Shown here: positions 50,084-57,036 of the stretch, piece by piece
Position numbering within the stretch: position 1 is the stretch's first letter
Layout: every line of letters starts with the position of its first letter
Assembly (NCBI RefSeq): GCF_014879975.1
Contig: NZ_CP062500.1
Span: 806,001-870,000, forward strand
DNA from: Vibrio bathopelagicus
Lineage (GTDB): Bacteria; Pseudomonadota; Gammaproteobacteria; Enterobacterales; Vibrionaceae
Reading direction: 5' to 3'
Length of the DNA stretch: 64,000 nucleotides
Notes under the pieces: model-generated
What the model was told of the DNA's origin: nothing
Database searches by the model: none
Seen by the model: only the letters and a program-made list of their open reading frames with translations
Made by a program: the position numbers and the translations under genes

Positions 50084-50140
50084 GGAGTGTAGGAAATAGG
50101 ATTAGAACCTAAGTGGGGTTCGCTAGATGTTCAAAATAAG

Positions 50141-50168
50141 CTCTTCACTGACCACATTAAAGAAAGCC
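50141..50168 (+). repeat. Second degenerate copy of the tRNA-Pro 3' end
   Basis: CTCTTCACTGACCACATT (50141-50158) and the following AAAGAAAGCC repeat the end of tRNA-Pro and its flank (50029-50056, CTCTTCACCGACCACATT) with one substitution and a short indel. The rest of a tRNA is missing upstream. It could be a worn tandem tRNA copy or an old attachment-site duplication. Confidence 0.8.
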
Positions 50169-50207
50169 GTAGCACTATTTTGTAATAGAAAAGGCTGCGG
50201 CTTTTTT
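50163..50207 (+). terminator. Second terminator after the tRNA-Pro remnant
   Basis: AAAGCCGTAGC pairs with GCTGCGGCTTT (one wobble pair), followed by TTTT. The reverse strand also has a short T-rich end, so it might serve the convergent csgD-like gene. Confidence 0.75.
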
Positions 50208-50317
50208 GCATTCTCAAATTGTGAACATCGGCAGAAAGTGATTTTGCCTGAGTTTAATGCGGCTAGTTAAGCTGTCTTGGTGAGTCGCCAGCCTTAAGGT
50301 GTTGTTAAAAGCATGGG

Positions 50318-50986
50318 CTATTGAACGAACTCACTGGTAGCGACATTGTTCTTTACCCAAATCAGAGCCTGCAGTCGATTCTTCACTTTGATTTTTTTAA
50401 ATGTATTGTGAAGGTGTGCTTTGACTGTATTCTCACTGACGTAGAGTGTGTCGGCGATCTGAGTGTTGGACGCGCCCTCACCGAGTAGCTTGATGATTTG
50501 TTGCTCGCGTTTAGTGAGTTTTAAATAGTACGGGCTCGTTTTTGCGCATTGCCTTTCACGATAAAAGCGAATGTACTTATAAATGAGTTTCCTGCTCATC
50601 CACATTTCGTCTTCTAAGATGCAGTTGAAACCAGTGACAAGCTTATCAAGCGTGTCTGAAACATAGAAAATACCGACGAGATATTGCCATTTGAGCATCT
50701 CAGTATGCGGGAAGTCGTTTGGAGTGTTTAACAATACTTCATGGGTATCACATATTACATCGTCTCTAAGCTCTTGGTATTTAGATATAAAATCTTTGGT
50801 CATTATTGGATAGTCAATAATAATGATATTCAAATTGTCGGCTTGCAATGAGTTGATACTCAGTTTTTCAGGAGATATAAGCCTAATACTAAGGTTCACC
50901 TTTTGCTCTAATGACTCTTTGAGCAGCGTAGACTGTAAATTATTTTCGGCTATTAAAATGGCTTGATGAACTTTCGACTTAGCCAT
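50318..50986 (-). CDS. csgD: CsgD/VpsT-like LuxR-family biofilm regulator
   Basis: The 222-residue protein has an atypical receiver-like domain (about 1-125) and a LuxR-type helix-turn-helix (about 155-215: LTKREQQIIKLLGEGASN, then VSENTVKAHLHNTF). CsgD and VpsT switch on curli or polysaccharide matrix genes. Residues 129-132 are WMSR, fitting the W[FLM][TS]R motif with which VpsT binds cyclic di-GMP, at almost the same residue number. Receiver Asp58 is present but the rest of the phosphorylation pocket is poorly conserved. It lies downstream of the csgBA-like genes on the same strand, with a 176-base gap that probably holds its own promoter. The symbol is given by context; vpsT-like is equally apt. 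Confidence 0.85.
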   Translation of the reverse strand: MAKSKVHQAILIAENNLQSTLLKESLEQKVNLSIRLISPEKLSINSLQADNLNIIIIDYPIMTKDFISKYQELRDDVICDTHEVLLNTPNDFPHTEMLKWQYLVGIFYVSDTLDKLVTGFNCILEDEMWMSRKLIYKYIRFYRERQCAKTSPYYLKLTKREQQIIKLLGEGASNTQIADTLYVSENTVKAHLHNTFKKIKVKNRLQALIWVKNNVATSEFVQ

Positions 50987-51162
50987 GTGTACACTCCTTT
51001 ATTAACCCACTGCCCTTGTATCAGACTTGATAGTCTATAGCACACATAGTTATTCTACCAATAAGTTGGCTAGTTATTTTATAAATATGGTGAATGTAAT
51101 TAATAGTACAGGTGAAGGTATATAACAGAATCAAGTGGAAGCATCTGTTTCCTTTAGTTTTA

Positions 51163-51486
51163 TTAATTAACGTCTAGTTCTGTCATCGTACAATCTCGAA
51201 ATATTCTCCAACTCTTATTTTCTGGTTTAATCTCTAAAGTAAGAGGAAATTGGTTGGAATTAAAAATAAATTTTGTTTTACCACTACTTATATATTGGTT
51301 GAGTTGAGAGTGTGTGTTTGTTTTTAGAGTGACTGAAGATGCTGTACTGTTATCAAACACAAGCACGTTATGTTTGTTTTTAATAAAACACTGTGCTGAC
51401 TTTGAAATTTCTTCAGATGCACTTAAACATAAAGGGAAAAATAAAACGGCGATCAACGCCGTTTTAATATATGCACTTTTTATCAT
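51163..51486 (-). CDS. Small secreted protein in the csgC position (unrecognised)
   Basis: The protein of 107 residues has a signal peptide (about 1-23, cut after CLSA). The mature part of about 84 residues is probably beta-rich (VLVFDNSTASSVTLK, KTKFIFNSNQFPLTLEIKP) with two cysteines, Cys33 and Cys99, which could pair. Its ATG comes one base after the csgA-like stop, so it is translationally coupled. In E. coli this place belongs to csgC, a small immunoglobulin-like periplasmic inhibitor of CsgA aggregation. No clear sequence likeness to CsgC was seen, so this is a positional guess only. Confidence 0.75.
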   Translation of the reverse strand: MIKSAYIKTALIAVLFFPLCLSASEEISKSAQCFIKNKHNVLVFDNSTASSVTLKTNTHSQLNQYISSGKTKFIFNSNQFPLTLEIKPENKSWRIFRDCTMTELDVN

Positions 51487-51487
51487 A

Positions 51488-52345
51488 TTAGTTCTGATAA
51501 ATTATACCGACATTACCACTTGCGCCATTACCTGAAACGAGAGCAGTATCATAAGAGGTTTGTTCAATCATAAATTGGTTTGAACTGCTGTTTGTTAAGC
51601 TAACAATGGCATCTGAATGAGAGCCTGTTTGTAACGTGAATACGCGGTTATCGCTACTGCTCACGAGATCGATATCGACATAGTTATCATCGCCACCACC
51701 AACATCGGTGTTGACTATCGTTTGAACATAGTTATTATCGCCGCTGATATCGATGTCTACGTCATTATTATCAACACTCGCGTTACTAAACTCGGTATAG
51801 GTTGTATTGGAGTTACCAGAGACATTCACATCAGCTTCATTGTAGTCAGCACCACCTAAAGCATTGACGACAGAGATGTTCTCATTACCCACTTGTGTAA
51901 CACGTAAATCATTGCTTCGACCATAAGGTTGAACTGTGATTTGGGCTTGGTTACTAACACCATCTTGATCAACCCAAGCGTTGTTGTTTACATAGCGTAA
52001 CTTAACGTGAGCTTCATTGAGATTGCCATCTTGTTGAACCACTACGTCAGAGTTATAGCTAGCATGTGTGTCTACTAGTGCAACATGTCCATTAGTAACA
52101 CCAGACGTATTCTGGCTAATCGTGACATTGGCATTATCGCCATTGCCCATTTGCCAAACGGCAGTATTATCCATCGCTAAGGGTTGAATACCGGCTACTG
52201 TCGATGATATCCCAAGATCGGTTGTTCCTTCTATTGCACCCAACGCTGGTTCAGAGGCTGGAAAAGGAGCTGGTAAATTATCTGCGTATGCTGCATTAAA
52301 GCCCAGAATAGCACCGACTATAATTCCAATTTGTGTAACTTTCAT
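51488..52345 (-). CDS. csgA: CsgA-like major curlin subunit, large and divergent
   Basis: The 285-residue exported protein has a signal peptide 1-21 (AYA-DN), a low-complexity Pro/Ala/Gly leader to about residue 58, and then roughly ten strand-turn-strand units of about 20-23 residues. Units carry the curlin-like Q-x-G-x-N pattern (VVVQQDGNLNEAHV, WVDQDGVSNQAQI, RVTQVGNENIS), fading in the middle to N-D-V-D-I motifs. It is acidic, with few basic residues, and ends GIIYQN. E. coli CsgA has 151 residues with five repeats. It should be secreted through CsgG and polymerise outside the cell as amyloid. AAGGA precedes the ATG; the csgC-position gene follows directly. Confidence 0.85.
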   Translation of the reverse strand: MKVTQIGIIVGAILGFNAAYADNLPAPFPASEPALGAIEGTTDLGISSTVAGIQPLAMDNTAVWQMGNGDNANVTISQNTSGVTNGHVALVDTHASYNSDVVVQQDGNLNEAHVKLRYVNNNAWVDQDGVSNQAQITVQPYGRSNDLRVTQVGNENISVVNALGGADYNEADVNVSGNSNTTYTEFSNASVDNNDVDIDISGDNNYVQTIVNTDVGGGDDNYVDIDLVSSSDNRVFTLQTGSHSDAIVSLTNSSSNQFMIEQTSYDTALVSGNGASGNVGIIYQN

Positions 52346-52430
52346 AAGTTGTATCCTTATACATTTCCATGTCGACTATGTTGTTACTTCATCGAGAAGC
52401 AACGGTGAATCAAGCTTTCCATACTGCGCG

Positions 52431-53042
52431 CTAATTGGCTTGATTGATGTGAATTCTCATTGAGCTAGACGCGTTGATTACTGCAAAGTCATTGCCGTTC
52501 TGAGAAATTCCTAAATTGTCTCCTCCAGACCCAACCATATAAGCCGTATTGCCATGACCTTTCTGAGCAATACTTAATTGGCTGTTTTGTCCTGAGTAAT
52601 TAGCTTGTCCTATCACCGCCAAGTTGTTATCTCCATCTTGGGAGATCAGAGCGTCGGAATTGGCTCCGAGCTGACCAATAGCGGCTTTGTTGTTTGCTCC
52701 ATCCTGATCAATAAGAGCAATATTATTCTTTCCTATTTGTCCTATATAAGCTGAATTAGAGCTTCCGTTTTGTTTGATCTTGGCTTTATTATTTGCGCTG
52801 GTTCCTAGACTATGTTGTTGAATAATCGCAATGGAACCTGAAGAGTCGGATATATCTATTTCTGAGTAGTTATCCAAATCCCGTGACGAAATAAGATCTA
52901 AGTCATTAAACTCGTTTACGACGTCATGGTTTACGTTGTGTAGAAAGCTTCCCTCCAAATCAGAAGCGATAGCACTATTAAAACTACCTATTGATAAATA
53001 TAAACAAGTTAAGCCGATAAGTGACGCGTCCCTAGTTATCAT
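52431..53042 (-). CDS. csgB: CsgB-like curlin nucleator
   Basis: The 203-residue exported protein (signal peptide about 1-26, IASD) has a non-repeat acidic segment to residue 70 and then about five curlin repeats: IKQNGSSNSAYIGQIG, LIDQDGANNKAAIGQLG, LISQDGDNNLAVIGQ and so on, with the regular Q-x-G-x-N-x-A pattern. This regularity and the first place in the operon suggest CsgB, the surface-bound nucleator, rather than CsgA. E. coli CsgB has 151 residues. It lies 85 bases upstream of the csgA-like gene and diverges from csgE. Confidence 0.85.
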   Translation of the reverse strand: MITRDASLIGLTCLYLSIGSFNSAIASDLEGSFLHNVNHDVVNEFNDLDLISSRDLDNYSEIDISDSSGSIAIIQQHSLGTSANNKAKIKQNGSSNSAYIGQIGKNNIALIDQDGANNKAAIGQLGANSDALISQDGDNNLAVIGQANYSGQNSQLSIAQKGHGNTAYMVGSGGDNLGISQNGNDFAVINASSSMRIHINQAN

Positions 53043-53366
53043 TACCTTTACCTTAAAGTGTTTGTGGTTTTTACCTCAATCAAGAACCGAAACATAAATT
53101 CCTGCACTGAGAGCTGTGTAAGCCAATGTAATGAGGAGATTCTAGGTAGCCAAATGACGAACATCTATAAACTAAAATCTAAAAATAACGTAATTGCATA
53201 TATTAAAAATACTTAGTTTTTTGAATTTTTATTAACCTTAGTTAGTGAATTGAAATTGGAATTTAATTATAAAGTTTATATGTGACAAAGTGCATTGCAC
53301 CTACTCTTTATCTTGTTCAAAGAATCACCTCCTCATCTTGTAAATGGACTTCGAATGGGAGCCAAT
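53043..53366. promoter_or_regulatory. Divergent csgB-csgE control region
   Basis: This AT-rich 324-base gap should carry the promoters for both curli operons and binding sites for the CsgD-like regulator. No confident -10/-35 pair or palindrome could be picked out. GGGAG precedes the csgE start. Confidence 0.5.
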
Positions 53367-53843
53367 ATGAAACTCAAGCTGCTTACAATTACTTTTATCT
53401 CTTTTGTTGTTCATGCCGGAGATGAAAGTCATGGTCTTGAAAATGGTGCCCCGTTAGAAAATGGAAAGAAACTTGAGGAGTCGACGAACAGTCTTAAGGA
53501 AAAATTTAATGATTTTAGTGAAGTTGATGGAATCATCGTGGATAGAACCATTACGCGTCTCGGAGAGGATTTCTATTTTTTCTTTTCGCAATCGCTTAAT
53601 GATAGTTATCCTGACCTTAAGGAAAATTTGACGGTAAAAGAAAGGCCAACGGCGTTATCTGGAAGCATCATAGAGGTTCAACATTCTAGGAAACCGATCT
53701 TTCGTACGGCGTTGTCCCCCGGTCGTAGACAAGCAAAAGAACGCGCTGCCGATGCAACACGAGTGGTTGGAAATTACATCATCCGATGGCAAGCAGAACG
53801 ACTGTTTCAAGATACCTACGATCTAGACCATGATGAATTTTGA
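53367..53843 (+). CDS. csgE: Curli secretion specificity factor CsgE
   Basis: The 158-residue periplasmic protein caps the CsgG channel and passes on CsgA. The signal peptide is about 1-17 (VVHA). GLDRTI-like start of the domain, IGEDFYFFFSQ-type sequence (LGEDFYFFFSQSL), LTVKERPTALSG and the end DLDHDEF match E. coli CsgE, which ends DLAHDEF. The mature N-terminus has some 35 extra acidic residues. The start at 53367 follows GGGAG at correct spacing; earlier in-frame starts are rejected. csgF starts ten bases downstream. Confidence 0.92.
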   Translation: MKLKLLTITFISFVVHAGDESHGLENGAPLENGKKLEESTNSLKEKFNDFSEVDGIIVDRTITRLGEDFYFFFSQSLNDSYPDLKENLTVKERPTALSGSIIEVQHSRKPIFRTALSPGRRQAKERAADATRVVGNYIIRWQAERLFQDTYDLDHDEF

Positions 53844-53853
53844 GGAGGCAGGG

Positions 53854-54264
53854 ATGTCTATATCATTAAAAAAATTGGCACTTATAGTGTTGTTCGTGTC
53901 GCCTTCGATTTGTTCGAGCGAATTGGTTTATACGCCCGTAAATCCTAGTTTTGGAGGAAACGCACTAAACAGTTCTCACCTTTTTAATCATGCCAATGCC
54001 ATTAACGATTATGACGACCCTAGTGCAAGGGATATCTTTGGTGAGCAAGAGTCCGCTCTAGATAGGTTGGCTTCAAGCTTGGAATCACGCTTGATCAGCC
54101 AGCTACTTGCTGATGTAGGGAGTGGTAATACTGGGCAACTTGAGACCGATGATTTCTTTCTGAACATAGTGGACGATTCTGGGACATTGTTGGTTCAAAT
54201 TGTCGATAAAAAGACTGGAGAGTCGACAGAAATCAGCGTTGCTGGGCTGAACCCAGACCTCTAA
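53854..54264 (+). CDS. csgF: Curli assembly protein CsgF
   Basis: The 136-residue exported protein couples CsgB nucleator to the CsgG pore at the cell surface. NPSFGGNALNSSHLFNHANA is the CsgF signature (E. coli NPNFGGNPNNG), and VDKKTGESTEISVAGL matches the C-terminus. The start at 53854 has GAGGAGG upstream; an ATG eight codons earlier would overlap csgE. Signal peptide about 1-22. Confidence 0.94.
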   Translation: MSISLKKLALIVLFVSPSICSSELVYTPVNPSFGGNALNSSHLFNHANAINDYDDPSARDIFGEQESALDRLASSLESRLISQLLADVGSGNTGQLETDDFFLNIVDDSGTLLVQIVDKKTGESTEISVAGLNPDL

Positions 54265-54280
54265 TCACAAGGATTGTGTT

Positions 54281-55117
54281 ATGAAATCGATGTTCACCAT
54301 CTTCTTGATGCTGGTGTTAGGGGGGTGCAGCTATTCTATGCAGATCCCAGAAACATCTGAGATCCCTAAGCTGATGCCTAGAGGCGCGACTTATACTGAC
54401 CTCATATCATTACCAAGGCCTCGAGGGAAGATACTTGTTTCGGTTTACGATTTTAGAGATCAAACGGGACAGTATAAACCTCAGCCAAACAGTAATTTTT
54501 CAACCGCTGTACCACAAGGGGGCACGTCGTTATTGACGACATCGTTGATCGATTCGCAATGGTTTGTGCCTTTAGAGCGTGAAGGCCTGCAAAATCTATT
54601 GACGGAACGTAAGATCATTCGAGCAGCCCAGAAAAAAGATAAGGTCGTGAATAATCACGGTGCGGACTTGTCATCGCTGAGTTCAGCCAACATTGTTATC
54701 GAAGGTGGGATTGTGGCCTATGATTCGAACATTGTTACCGGGGGGGCAGGCGCTAAGTATTTGGGTATTGGTGGCTCTGGGCAATATAGAACGGATCAAG
54801 TGACCGTGAATTTAAGGGCTGTTGATGTTCGAACTGGGCAGGTTTTATTGAGTGTCACTACATCAAAAACTATTTCTTCACATGAGATTGGTTTCGGCGC
54901 ATTTCGTTTTGTGGACTACAAAGAGTTGCTAGAGGTTGAGATGGGCTATAGCCAAAACGAACCAGTGAATATAGCTGTAATGTCAGCAATAGATGCCGCT
55001 GTGATTCATTTAATCGTTAAAGGAATGAAGCGTGGCATGTGGTCGCCTGGTGACCCTAACGCAATGAAAAATCCAATCATCGCTCGTTATTCTGAAGAGA
55101 GTACTGACATACTTTAA
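54281..55117 (+). CDS. csgG: Curli secretion channel lipoprotein CsgG
   Basis: The 278-residue lipoprotein forms the nonameric outer-membrane pore for curlin export. The lipobox LGGC puts the lipidated Cys at residue 16. VSVYDFRDQTGQYKPQP, WFVPLEREGLQNLLTERKIIRA and GARYLGIG-like GAKYLGIGGSGQY are conserved CsgG blocks. Length equals E. coli CsgG (277). It lies 16 bases after csgF and ends the csgEFG operon with a hairpin terminator. Confidence 0.97.
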   Translation: MKSMFTIFLMLVLGGCSYSMQIPETSEIPKLMPRGATYTDLISLPRPRGKILVSVYDFRDQTGQYKPQPNSNFSTAVPQGGTSLLTTSLIDSQWFVPLEREGLQNLLTERKIIRAAQKKDKVVNNHGADLSSLSSANIVIEGGIVAYDSNIVTGGAGAKYLGIGGSGQYRTDQVTVNLRAVDVRTGQVLLSVTTSKTISSHEIGFGAFRFVDYKELLEVEMGYSQNEPVNIAVMSAIDAAVIHLIVKGMKRGMWSPGDPNAMKNPIIARYSEESTDIL

Positions 55118-55137
55118 GTAACCGAGTAAGCAGCAAA

Positions 55138-55181
55138 ATAGGGCTATGTGGAAAATGGACCTTTCCCGTAGCCCTGTTTTT
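55138..55181 (+). terminator. Terminator after csgG
   Basis: AGGGCTA (55140-55146) pairs with TAGCCCT (55169-55175), extended by GGAAA/TTTCC, and is followed by GTTTTT. Confidence 0.85.
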
Positions 55182-55199
55182 ATCTGTTACTTAGGTGAT

Positions 55200-55622
55200 T
55201 TATTTGACGTCACAAGTGATGTCTTTGATCGGTGTTTCCGATGTAACAAAACAAATATAGGCTTCAGCTGGGTTATTTGGACCAATTCGAATGTAACCTG
55301 CCTTCACTTCATCTTCATTGAACGAAGCTAAACTAGAGTTACCCGTTTGGCCATCGTAGAAACTTGCTTCAAAATTACTATTCATTTGGCTTGCGATACG
55401 GTTGCGTGTTGTAGACGTCGTGAACGTAATATTCGCGCATCGCATTGGTGGCTTCTCAGTAATCAGAAACTGTCCGCTTTCTTTATCTAGCACGCCGCCT
55501 TTTGTATCAGGCTGAATGTCTATTGGTTGGAATTGTTCGATCGTGCAAGTTTCTTTGGCAGACGCTGCCGTGGGCATCAGGATCGCTAGGGCTAAAGGTA
55601 AAGCGAAGAGTACTGGTTTCAT
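55200..55622 (-). CDS. Unrecognised secreted protein
   Basis: The gene encodes 140 residues starting MKPVLFALPLALAILM; the signal peptide ends near ASA-KE (residues 1-22). Four cysteines are visible in the mature part (ETCTIEQF, MRCANITF, AYICFVT, ITCDVK), an even number that would suit two disulphides. The start at 55622 is chosen from the signal peptide; an upstream ATG is less likely. The ribosome-binding site is weak. It is convergent with csgG. No family recognised; membership in the curli locus is not supported by strand or spacing. Confidence 0.7.
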   Translation of the reverse strand: MKPVLFALPLALAILMPTAASAKETCTIEQFQPIDIQPDTKGGVLDKESGQFLITEKPPMRCANITFTTSTTRNRIASQMNSNFEASFYDGQTGNSSLASFNEDEVKAGYIRIGPNNPAEAYICFVTSETPIKDITCDVK

Positions 55623-55743
55623 GAGAACAACACCGTATATAAAAAGAGCGAAAGATAATAGCACCGTTATGGTGCTATTAAATGTAATGATTCTGTTATT
55701 AGGTAATGGTTACATTATGAGAAAGTCATGGTATCGAATTTAG

Positions 55744-56631
55744 CTAGCTGTCGTCACTAACCTCAAATTGACACTGAGCTTGTTGGCTTTGTGATTGTTG
55801 AGTGACATTGAAACCTTTCTCTTTTAATAGCTGCAAAAGGTTACCTTCGCCAATCAGGTGTAAAGTGCCGACGACCACCAAATAGTGTCCCTTTAAGTCG
55901 AGTTTCCAATCATTGGCGGATAGCTTGTTTGCCCAATCGATATTGCGATCGGTAAAAAATGCTTTCTCTAGTTCAGATGGCATTTCAGACAACTTCGCAA
56001 ACTCCTCAAGCTTCGCTACATCACCGGCTTTCCAACTTTCAATTAAGCAGTGAATCACACCATCAGTTTGGTCAAATTCTTCAAGGCTACTGACTAGCCA
56101 CTCTTTACCGGAATCTTTTTGTCCTGCGATGAGGTCTATTTGAAATTGTAGAGCCTCTAAGCTGACGACCGGAACATCCGCGATTGTTGCTTTATAGGCG
56201 AGTGTTGCATCAACACCGTCAGCCGAACCATAGCCAAGCTTCTTCAACTGTTGCATTTGTATCGACAGAGACGTTGCCCAAGGGGGCGAGCTAAGTAGTT
56301 TCTGAGTTGGCATATCCAATGATTTTGAGATGCTCGTTAATAATTGTTTTTGTTCTTTGTTTAATACATCACCTGTGGTCACTGTGGTCGTGGGATACAC
56401 CACGCCTTCTGTCTTTCTTATATCCGTCTCGACAATTAATCCGTCGCTCTCTTTTAACGTGTCAGTGATCTGTGCGGGAAGCGGGTACATGCTCTCGTCC
56501 CCAACGTGGACGGAACCCAAGATAGTGAGGGTCAAATCATCTTTTTTTGCTTGCCAATAAAGGGGTTCGGCGGCCGCTTGCTTTGCTGAAAAGGCGAGAG
56601 TGAGTAACGTAAGGTACAAGAATGTGCGCAA
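55744..56631 (-). CDS. TraB/GumN family protein
   Basis: This 295-residue exported protein has a signal peptide 1-21 (QAAA-EP) and the family's paired motifs: TILGSVHVGDESMYPLP near residue 37 and VVVGTLHLIGEGNLLQLL near residue 252, which carry the putative metal-binding His and Glu. The group includes E. coli YbaP and Tiki-like proteases; the bacterial substrate is unknown. GGAGCTC lies upstream of the ATG. It is a single gene divergent from chitobiase. Confidence 0.9.
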   Translation of the reverse strand: MRTFLYLTLLTLAFSAKQAAAEPLYWQAKKDDLTLTILGSVHVGDESMYPLPAQITDTLKESDGLIVETDIRKTEGVVYPTTTVTTGDVLNKEQKQLLTSISKSLDMPTQKLLSSPPWATSLSIQMQQLKKLGYGSADGVDATLAYKATIADVPVVSLEALQFQIDLIAGQKDSGKEWLVSSLEEFDQTDGVIHCLIESWKAGDVAKLEEFAKLSEMPSELEKAFFTDRNIDWANKLSANDWKLDLKGHYLVVVGTLHLIGEGNLLQLLKEKGFNVTQQSQSQQAQCQFEVSDDS

Positions 56632-56639
56632 AGAGAGCT

Positions 56640-57036
56640 CCTTTAGAAAGAAATAAACTCGTTAAAAAGGTTTTTGACGGAGTTTTTTAACGGTTTTTTT
56701 TGAGAACGATGTCACGTTGTTTGTACGAAAAGTATAACAACCCGAACAAACTCTTAAACCTTTCTCTCTATCAACGACACGATTTTATGAAATTCATTAA
56801 AAAGATTGTGATTTAATTCTCAATTATTACGTCAAAATAAAACTGACGGAAGTGCCGTCGATACTAACTTAATGATTTTATTGATATTAAATTTGTTACT
56901 GTTTTTGAGATTTGAAGCTGATCACTGAATTAGCCTGATTTAATTCACGGCAAAAAATAAGGCCATATAGTTTATCTAACTTTCGAAGCGCTCCAATTTG
57001 CTTCTTACTCAATTTTTTAATTTATGGGTGAATACG
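56640..57036. promoter_or_regulatory. Control region upstream of chitobiase, with a weak CRP-like site
   Basis: About 400 AT-rich bases. TTTGA-AGCTGA-TCACT (56911-56926) fits the CRP pattern TGTGA-N6-TCACA with three mismatches at the edges. No other operator or RNA gene was recognised. Confidence 0.4.
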
